DNA from: Branchiostoma floridae
Lineage: Eukaryota > Chordata > Leptocardii > Amphioxiformes > Branchiostomatidae
Direction: 5' to 3'
DNA length: 64,000 nt
Assembly: GCF_000003815.2 (NCBI RefSeq)
Contig: NC_049980.1
Location: 745,258 to 809,257, forward strand
The position numbers were made by a program, and so were the translations under genes. Of this stretch, positions 55,075-64,000 are shown in pieces. Below the pieces are notes generated by a model. That model worked only from the letters and a program-made list of their open reading frames with translations. It ran no database searches and had not been told where the DNA came from. Each line of letters starts with the position of its first letter. Position 1 is the stretch's first letter.

Positions 55075-55665
55075 TGTGGATGCAGTCTAGGCTAATACGT
55101 ACACGTGTGTAGATACAGGTTAAGCGTGCACATGTGTAGATACACACATACAGACTGGGCATACACAAATGTAGATACTGGGCGTACACATGTGTAGATA
55201 CCAGGCAGGGCGTGCAAGTGTGTAGGTACAGGCTAGGCGTACACACGTGTAGAAACAAGGCTAGGCGTACACATGTGTAGATACAAGGCTGGGCGTACAC
55301 ATGTATGAATACAGACTGGGTGTACACGTGTGAGAATACAGGCCAGAAGTACACGAGTGTACATACAGGCTAGGCGTACAAGTGTGTAGATACAGGCTAG
55401 GCGTACACGAGTGTAGATACAGGCTAGGTGTACACGCGTGTAGATACAGGCTAGGCGTACACGAGTGTAGATACAGGCTAGGTGTACACGCGTGTAGATA
55501 CAGGCTAGGCGTACACGAGTGTAGATACAGGCTAGGCGTACACGAGTGTACATACAGGCTAGGCGTACACGAGTGTAGTCTGTGTAGATACAGGCTAGAC
55601 GTACAAGTGTGTACATACAGGCTAGGCGTACACGAGTGTTGATACAGACTGGGCGTTCACGGAGT
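55075..55665. repeat. 27-bp minisatellite
   Basis: About 20 units of TAGATACAGGCTAGGCGTAC then ACGAGTG run head to tail, with better conservation in the centre (55380-55560). Because 27 is a multiple of three, frames stay open on both strands (for example ACIYTRVRL units), giving long but repetitive frames. Confidence 0.9.
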
Positions 55666-58207
55666 GACTTGGCGATTAATAAAAGGGTTTTCAAGGATTG
55701 TTATGTGTCACTATAAAATCAACCGTTTTACTTTTCAAGTTGTCAACTGCGCAATCCAACTGTGACGTCTGCGAAATAGTACAGGAAGTACTGCTTGTTA
55801 CGACAATAGGCGTATGACACTTCGGTACAACTTGGCCCGCACTTCTCACGGCTTCTTAGGTTTCACTTGACCTAGAAATGACCTTGCTTTCCACAGGCAA
55901 GGCAAAAATTAGAGTTGCCAACTGGGGAAAAAGGGAAACGTCACGTTTGGCTTCTCCGCCTGTTCAACATGAAATATATGTCTAGGCGGAAAGTCTACTT
56001 GCCAGGAAGTTAACAACAGCATACTGACGCCCTAAAAAGTTTTTGCTTGTACTACAAGGAGGAATTTTTTTCTTCGAATGAACGAATGAATGAAAGGATG
56101 GTTTATTTCCTTAATACATCGCAGCCGGGGAGGCTGAATTACGTATAATCTACAGGCTTAGCATGTATATTAGTAATCTTCATTCGACAAGAAGGTTATG
56201 TTTAAGGGTACATTTATATTTGTATTGATCGCCTCTATTGGCAACTAGTAGTTAAGGCCCATTCACGACGTTTTGTCAAATGCTGTCTTCACTTTTTGGT
56301 CTCATTGATGAGTTTTGCTTCCCATAGCCTTCTATGTTATAATACGTGTTTTACATGGGCGCATTCATAATGAACCTACTTGAAAAATATCGGTATTATT
56401 CATTCTTTGTTGAGCTCAGTTTCTCGTCATCATGTAAAAACATTCCCAAAAGTCTCCATGCATACAGTCTTTTTCTAGGACGATTACAAAATGCAGTTAG
56501 CCAAGCTTCGCAACAGGCACTTTTTAGCTGCCACCAGTCAACCGCACCTCTCAGAAACAAGGACTGTGTACCTCCGACCTAGCGCGCGGCTGCCAAACTT
56601 TACCTGCTAATTTCTTCAGTTAGATACAAACTTTCACCAATTTAACTTTTGGGATCAGTTCCTCTGGACAAAAAGGAATTTCTCACCGCTAAAAACATGC
56701 ATCCATACAGTCCTTTAGTTATTGGCTCGGATCTCGGAGTAATACATCAATGAGACCTTTTCAGTAAAAAAATATTGTTGTCATTTCAGGTTAGCGAATG
56801 TCTTTCGCAAAACAGTCGCCAATAGGCGCCAACCAGTGAAATAACAGCTAAACAACCTTACACCCACAGTCCCAAATTCCTTCATTTCAAACACAATTTC
56901 AACGGGGCCCGGTCAATATTATCACTGTCCGCGCTTCCAAGCAGAGGTTAACCCACCAGGTTATCAGGATGACTAGTATAAGCCTAGAATAACACAGAAG
57001 ACCAACTGTATCCTATTGATGTACCGACCCCGTGTTATTCTTCCCCTTACAGTACAAACCTTAGACTACCAAAGGCTCGGGGGTCCTGGACAGATCATAG
57101 CCTTAACCTTGAGATTTCTTAAGTCTTCAGTAACACAATTCTAACGGCATCAAGTCATTGTTATTGGTGTAAGCACGTCCAAGGATATAGGGATACCCGG
57201 CTGAATCTAAGATATACACCTGAGATAGGATAAATACAACTTAAACCGGAAGGGACGACTTCGCCTTAAGTTTGAACTCCCCAGTACATGGTATGGGACC
57301 CTGCTCTGCGATAAAAAGGACAATAACAGTTTCCATTGTGTATTCTTACCATAAGAGCTATTACATTTATTTTGCACGTGTAGTCTTTTATTCAGTGAAA
57401 AACATATGAGAAACATTTGCATACAATCTGGCCTTACAAGTCAGTGACTCTGACATGTTCAACTTTTTTTAGTTAGATGTTTTGTACTGAATTGTTATGC
57501 CAGTTCATTCTAGTAACGCTGAAGAAGAGTAACGTCCGGAAGTTAATCTTTGAATGGTATCCAGTTGTAGAGATCGAATTGTCTGTAAACATTGTTAGCC
57601 TGTGAGTCTAACCTTCATAAACGTACACCAGATACGACGTTTATGAAGGCACCCACTCCACTGTTATCCTTCTCTTGGCGGTTTTAATCCCGGAAACCTA
57701 TAAAAGCAAATACTGACCCTACGGGAGCGACCTTCGGTCTTCCCAGGACCATGCTCCCTTAAGGACCTTGATCCTGCCAAGGATTTACTTAAAGGGTTTG
57801 GCGGTCTCAAGGTGCGAGGGCACTGAAAATAGGTCTTGTGTCTAGTGCATAGAAGTGGTGGGTAAAAAGATGTGAAACTAATGTTTTAGTTTGGTTGCTG
57901 TAATGTGTATTGTTTGTATTTGATGTATCATTGTAAATTTTAGCTTCAAGTGTCAAGAAGGCTATTTTTTCGGTAGTTTGTAACAGAGTAATTGCGACAA
58001 AAGTACGCATATTCCTGAAATTGTATCACCCTTATCCCTGGCCAGTTTATTTTCGAGATTAACTTCCTTATCCTGAATAAACCTAGACGAGAGGGGATAC
58101 AAACTTAGCAATGTTTGGGATTGTCCTCTCGCCACAAAAGCGCCACCTACACCAGGTACATAAATATAGCGACGAGAAGCAGAACTCCAGTTAAAAGCTC
58201 TGAGATG
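55666..58207. other. Gene-free stretch
   Basis: I see no supported gene. The + strand frame at 56346-56582 is unremarkable. AATGAACGAATGAATGAAAG near 56080 and a CTTTATT-like terminus near it may mark a minor repeat tail. Confidence 0.3.
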
Positions 58208-58287
58208 TCTGATACCCATCGAAACGTCAGCAGGTGGGTTACGCCGAACGGCGGTTATACCGGCAATATAGATACAGATACAGATGC
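58208..58287 (+). repeat. Hammerhead-like remnant plus GTTACGCCGAA repeat
   Basis: GTCTGATACCCATCGAAACG then TCAGCAGG has CUGAU...GAAAC-GUC, but it lacks the conserved GA after CUGAU and has only a very short stem II. It is followed at once by the dispersed GTTACGCCGAA motif. The ribozyme assignment is weak here. Confidence 0.3.
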
Positions 58288-58489
58288 AGGTTAGATTAAT
58301 TGGTTGTGTAAAAGAAAACTCCAGTGTCCCATAATGTACCATCGAAATAAAATATTTTCGGAACATGATTTATTAGTATCTTTGTTTGGACTCAACTGAT
58401 CATAGTTCACTACTTTTAACACTACAAAACATAGGGGACTATACAGGTCCTATTGTTGAAATGTAGCGAACACCATCTTTTGTTTATCT

Positions 58490-58589
58490 NNNNNNNNNNN
58501 NNNNNNNNNNNNNNNNNNNNNNNNNNNNNNNNNNNNNNNNNNNNNNNNNNNNNNNNNNNNNNNNNNNNNNNNNNNNNNNNNNNNNNNNN
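58490..58589. other. Assembly gap (100 N)
   Basis: Exactly 100 N, a placeholder of unknown true length. The flanks show no shared repeat and no open frame joining across. Confidence 0.95.
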
Positions 58590-58958
58590 AGAACCGTATC
58601 AACTCACTCTGGGGACGAGAGCGAGGGCCTAATCAAACGGACTCTGGTCACGAGGAACACGATCTACAGGCCAATAATGGCCAATTTGCGTGAAGAGTGC
58701 TGAAAGCCAACTTGACGCGGAGACCGACTCGCGTGTCTTCTGTCGGCGGGCCTAATGCGTGTCTGACCCCGAAGGGAACTCGAGAAAGGCCCGGGGAGTC
58801 TGGTGGGTCCGTCACGGGAGAGTCGTGTTTTTGCTGGCCCGGCTCGGGGCTAATACCAGATTAAGACGGCAGACTGCCAAGTTTATTTTTTCTAGACTAA
58901 AGGTGAAGAGTTCAGGGTACTATGTCCGTGCCAGGAAATTTTCTCCTACACAAACAGG

Positions 58959-59177
58959 TAACGCTAGTTCACCTTTATCCGCGGGTGACCTTTATTCATT
59001 GTCTTTGAAAACAGCACATTTTGGAGTATTAAAACTGTGGACTGTGGTTTCAAATTTCCAATATTTTTAACATTTTCTGATTTGAACCCACCGTCCGTCG
59101 ACTTCTTATCCCTAAATATGCTTTTTTTACAAACAACGGATATAGGTGCCCCTCGGATAAAGGTGAACCAGCGTTAC
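58959..59177. mobile_element. MITE family A, copy 4
   Basis: Opens TAACGCTAGTTCACCTTTAT then CCGCGGGTGACC and closes GGATATAGGTGCCCCTCGGA then TAAAGGTGAACCAGCGTTA. The ends match over about 38 bp, the cleanest of the four copies. The + strand frame across it (58759-59070) is not considered real. Confidence 0.8.
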
Positions 59178-59584
59178 CTAGAACCCATGCGTCTGCCACT
59201 GAGTCCCTCAGGAACAGCGACCACCTGACAGCTGAACCACTAAAACCGGCAGAGGCCAGAGAAAATTCTTCTACCAAGTAATATCACTCTAGAACACCCT
59301 TTCTACTGCGTGTGTACTATAGGTACAACGTGCAGTTTGCCACGTACGACCAACAAAGTGGTACTGAGTTTGAGAAAACAGGTTGGGGCCAAAACCTACA
59401 CCACTTACTCTCTGGCAGAAAAGCTACCATACAAAGTTATAACAAAACCGGACGTTCCACTGAAGTACCGTGGAAAGCCGCTTGAGGGGTCAAAATCTAA
59501 CTGATAAGGGGTAAGAATTACGTACTAACCGTATATTAAGACAATGAATTATGGCCTTCTCGAGTTATGCTGTTCGTGAACATT

Positions 59585-59658
59585 GCATACATACATACAT
59601 GCATATATACATTCTTACATACGTACATACATACATACATACATACATACATACATGC
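59585..59658. repeat. ACAT tetranucleotide microsatellite
   Basis: A run of CATA/ACAT units with minor interruptions. Confidence 0.9.
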
Positions 59659-60210
59659 ATTGAATAGTACAAACGCTGATAGTCGAAGGTAATAAAGCGA
59701 TCAACCAACGGTCTTCACAAAATAATCGTAAACCATTACCCCCTGCCAAGTTGTCTAAGTGAAGGAAGACAGACGGCTGTGGACACTGTTTCCCCGAAGG
59801 AAGGACAACTCGGCAAAAAAAATGTTGACTAACGACAAACCTCCGTAAGCCAATATACAGTACATGTCCTTGATTGAGGACAGACGAAAGATGGGTTTTT
59901 GCCCGTATTGGTTGGATCTGACTTTCGGGCAGAACGTCAGGGCATAGGAGAACCGCCAAAGACAATAAACGTTTAAGTAAACTTTCGTGAATAGTTTCCA
60001 AGAACCGTAACTTCTTTTTTTTATCACTGCTCGAAAATAGTTATAATTGTACATGTGACAACCATCGTTCTTCTATGAATATAATGCGTTGCGTTTGGGA
60101 CCGTACGTATGATAGTTCATTACGTACGGGATCGCACTGTTGTCAGCAAGACATATGGCGACACAATGTGGAACAGTATCAGTTATTAGAAGCTTTATTT
60201 CGTTGCTATT

Positions 60211-60246
60211 GCTCTGAGGAAGGTGACAGATGGTAACCGAAACGTC
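60211..60246 (+). ncRNA. Hammerhead-like motif (family 2), core retained
   Basis: CTGAGGA, then a stem II (GGTGAC, AGATG, GTAACC; one mismatch), then GAAACGTC, GGTTGG. The catalytic core CUGANGA/GAAAC and the GUC triplet are intact. Stem I pairing with the preceding TTGCT is weak. It is the sister of 37311-37353. Confidence 0.4.
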
Positions 60247-60264
60247 GGTTGGTATTCTGGCTGA

Positions 60265-60318
60265 AACGAACACACTCACACAGACACACAGACACACAGA
60301 CACACAGACAGACACACA

Positions 60319-60386
<68 letters not shown>
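60265..60386. repeat. CA microsatellite
   Basis: A long CA run preceded by ACACAGAC units and followed by AACAATACCTCCATCTTTCA, the 3' flank typical of the CA-tailed interspersed repeat seen elsewhere in the window. Confidence 0.9.
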
Positions 60387-60388
<2 letters not shown>

Positions 60389-60654
60389 CAATACCTCCAT
60401 CTTTCATGCAGATAACTAGACCAAGGTACCTAACAGACACACGCAACACTGGTAGAAAGTCTTCGCTGATGATGCTGACAGATGAGTTATGTGTGTCCTC
60501 ACACAAATGACAAGTTTGTCTGCTGTCTGATGCCTGCTCACGGTGTTTAGCGTAAGCAAACGAACAAACATTTAGAATCTGACACGAGACTCTTTCAATA
60601 ACCCGCTTCCAGAACGAATGACCTAGTTTAATACATTTGCCTTCCTAAGTTGAA

Positions 60655-61145
60655 GGATAAAAGAAGAACTTTATTGCACGACAATTGTTCATGATGCAAT
60701 GTATGGCAACAACTATTACACAAGAGAGGTATAGGATAAAGCTTAACAACCTAGCTTAACTGATCAATAAGGGCTACCATAATTCTTTGATATAGTATTG
60801 CAATGGATAAGGCTATTCATTAGTTTCGGTAATCGTTCTATTAGCGAAGCAGTCCTTGATATATTTACTTTTTTTTGCATTATGAGGCGTCTGACATCTA
60901 AAGATATATATACAAATCTGTTTGTAGCATCGAGTTTCTTGAAATTTGTTTGATTCGAGTAATATGAATAATTCACTACGTAAACTAGCAATGAATTTAC
61001 TGTACATTTTTGACCAACTTGGCTTAAGTACAACAAAGGAATTTACAAACATTAACATGTTGTTACGACTAACGTAATTTAAAATCGTCCCTCTTATTGT
61101 TAATGTATGAGTGTAATGTTTTAGCCATAGTTTATCAAAAAGCAA
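60655..61145 (-). mobile_element. Degenerate LINE 3' end (reverse orientation)
   Basis: Read on the - strand, a frame-shifted C-terminal region (ATNRFVYISL, NKFQETRCYK, FVNSFVVLK fragments) leads to a 3' end reading GTCGTGCAATAAAGTTC. A CAATAAAG terminus and such a C-terminal helix fit a LINE ending like the one at 45640-46080. It is a heavily broken copy. Confidence 0.45.
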
Positions 61146-61902
61146 GAGGATAACAATTTTTCAGTGCTACTTATATGTCTAAAGTGATAATTATAAAATC
61201 TACTTTGTAAAAAGTTACATATAGTATTTCTGTCAACATGATTTACGACGGAATGCACAGCATAACAGAACAAGCTAAGCATGCAAAAAATCTCTATCAC
61301 CACTCCGAATCGCATTACCCATGTTATTACTTCAGCGAACCATTTCACTGTGTTTACTTTGGACGGATAACAAGTTAGTTACTATGTACGTAAGTTAATA
61401 ATTTGGCCTTGTGCTTGACTTTACCATCACTGATGACAGCTCTGCTGTTATTGTTAGATAAAAGTGAAGTAAAACATCCACGGTGGCTGTCAGCACACGA
61501 TAACAACGACAAAACCTGCCAAAACTTTAGACGAGTACTTGGTGAAAACACTTCGTGTTTGTCTATCAGGGGACCGCACAGTATAGCCTCACTAAATCTC
61601 GCTTATAGCAGCCCGGGAGAGCCGAGTTTGTGTTACACAGACTGCGCATAGTACATTACAATACATAACAGTAATGCATGTATTCCTATGGGAAAGCGGA
61701 CTGTAGGGATAAATGTGTTACTACCTCAAGAATTGAAATTTCAAACCGTGTAAACTAACCACAGAGTGCAGGGCTGTTCTGTCAACTGTCATGAAACGCA
61801 TTAGTTTGTTCCCATTGTGACAAAACAGGTATCTGGCCATTATTTCACCATCTTATGGGAGTACAGAAAAACCTGAGATGGAACTGATTCAACAGGTACT
61901 AC

Positions 61903-61924
61903 TCTCCTCTCTCTCTTTTTCTTC

Positions 61925-61976
<52 letters not shown>

Positions 61977-62052
61977 TTGTGTGTTTGTGAGTGTGTCTCT
62001 GTGTGTGTTTGCCTGCGTGTGTGCGTGTGTGTGTGTCTGTCTGTCTGTCTGA
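61903..62052. repeat. CT/GT compound microsatellite
   Basis: CTCT runs change into GTGT and then TCTG runs, followed by TTGAACACGATAACG, the reverse of the CGTGTTCAA motif at 63280. It is another reversed microsatellite-tailed repeat. Confidence 0.9.
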
Positions 62053-62319
62053 CTTGAACACGATAACGATCATGATTGTCTTCGGATTTGGTATGCGGCT
62101 TTTGATAGTACTGCATCGGAACTTCTGGTTCTTATATCTTTTGTTTCGGACTAGCTGTGGTCAACGTTTGTGATTGGTAGATATCGTGTGAGATAGATTA
62201 GGCCAATCTGCAGAGTTGCGTTACCACTTGCGCCACGGGGACATTTACTACGCTTTTTCCAACACAGATACCGGTACTTCCATGGCTGTTGATCCAATGA
62301 TCTCATACTACTTGTCCCT

Positions 62320-62570
62320 CCGGTGCGAAACTTTCAGCGCAACATACTAGGTTCTCTTCAAACTCACATCGATTTACTGTTCAATTGCAGTCCTTCTACA
62401 GCAACACGTTCTTTCCCCGGACAGAAATACTATGGAACTCTCTCGACGACAACTGTTTCCCTCCATCTACAACTTATCAGCCTTCAAAACAAATGCCCAC
62501 CGCTATCTCCGTGTAAACCTCTTAGTTCATTGCCTTGAATTGGTCTTGTGACCTTGTTTTGAACAATCTC
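62320..62570 (+). mobile_element. LINE polymerase C-terminus remnant
   Basis: Split frames read TFFPRTEILWNSL and then IYNLSAFKTNAHRYL. The FFPRT...WNSLP...SFK...L pattern is the classical end of jockey/CR1/RTE-type polymerase proteins. A frameshift separates the two parts and no upstream polymerase is seen. Confidence 0.7.
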
Positions 62571-63092
62571 GATTAGAAAAAAAAGATTCCAACAGCTAAG
62601 TCCATCAGTGTCGTCTGTCCTAGTATGCTGCGTTGTTGTTGGCCCCCGGCCCATCCCTTGTCTGTCGGTCGGTCGTGCCGAGCATCTGGTACCTGTCCGG
62701 GTACCGCGGCGACAGGCATGACTGTGGCGGGGAAACACGACACTTGAACCGTCAACAACACAACGTCCTCCTGGCGTCGTGTGGCGTAAAGGCAGGGTGT
62801 CCAGCTCAGAACCAAGTGACCTCGAGTTCGGGTGAAATCTACCATGGTCTAACTCAATGGATGTGTCTGTAGCTCACCGTGTCCTCTTAGTTGATAATGA
62901 TAATGATATCTGGTGTATTTTGCCAGCCAGTAGGTACCCAATGAGGCTGTTTAACGTGGTCGAGGCACCTCCTCGAGCACGGGACCCCCGTTTTACGTCC
63001 CTCCCTGAAGACGACTTCGTGTAAAACTTCGTGAGGCTACAGCAAGCCGGTCGTCCTTGGTTCGGGGACTCCCATGATCTCCCATCCAAGAA

Positions 63093-63165
63093 CTGAAGCT
63101 CCTGGTTCCAATCAGTTTGTAACTGGGAGATCTCGGTTCAAATCCGGGATTCAAAGGGCATGTCG
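63093..63165 (+). repeat. tRNA-like SINE fragment
   Basis: CTCGGTTCAAATCCGGG forms a good tRNA T-arm with B-box. CCAATCAGTTTGTAACTGG could be an anticodon-arm remnant. An acceptor stem cannot be closed, so it is a tRNA-derived repeat or tRNA pseudogene rather than a tRNA. Confidence 0.4.
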
Positions 63166-63294
63166 ATTGGGACTGTATCAATCTTACGGAAGGGACGTAA
63201 TATGGGAGTCCCGTGTTCACTGCAGTACCATCAAATGTCGCATACAAAATCTGACACTCATCTATGCATTCTCGGGTTATCGTGTTCAAGACAG

Positions 63295-64000
<706 letters not shown>

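Noticed and set aside
55233-55694. 153-residue frame with CIYTRVRLA units
   Set aside because: The product of a 27-bp minisatellite; both strands are open and there is no start context or neighbouring exon.
63093-63165. Functional tRNA gene
   Set aside because: The T-arm is good, but the acceptor stem and D-arm cannot be formed.

Overview
This window looks like animal genomic DNA, most probably from an amphioxus (Branchiostoma). Both recognisable genes are cut by GT-AG introns, one encodes a modular extracellular leucine-rich-repeat (LRR) protein, and the rest is packed with short inverted-repeat transposons, retroelement 3' ends and microsatellites. Tandem repeats made of exon/intron boundaries also fit amphioxus, where I recall such repeats being described at the Adh locus (from memory, not checked). 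No bacterial features, operons or CRISPR arrays are present. Two 100-N assembly gaps lie at 20592-20691 and 58490-58589.

Layout. 1-2.0 kb is AT-rich repeat with many ACGTCA motifs, followed by a 5'-truncated non-LTR retrotransposon (2066-2700, + strand). 3.08-8.79 kb holds six exons of a dynamin-family GTPase on the - strand; its N-terminus is complete and its 3' end probably runs off the left edge. 13.4-35.1 kb is one - strand gene of ten exons for a secreted protein of about 1,300 residues: signal peptide, LRR module 1 with N- and C-caps, a Thr/Pro-rich linker crossed by an assembly gap, LRR module 2 with both caps, an acidic linker, and a long third LRR array with an N-cap, no C-terminal cysteine cap and an Asp/Glu/Tyr-rich tail. 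All exon joins were read from the sequence and agree in phase. A C-rich element with 26-bp perfect terminal inverted repeats sits 117 bp upstream of its start codon. 35-64 kb has no complete gene: a triplicated candidate signal-peptide exon (44.9-45.3 kb), many transposons, retroelement ends, a 27-bp minisatellite and long CA/GT tracts.

The most notable pattern is that three of the ten exons of the LRR gene (exons 1, 2 and 4) have one splice boundary copied in tandem into the adjoining intron, often with the splice signal and reading frame intact. The signal-peptide candidate at 44.9 kb shows the same architecture. A second theme is at least five decayed hammerhead-ribozyme-like motifs from about three repeat families. 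I found no evidence of a wholly new enzymatic system.
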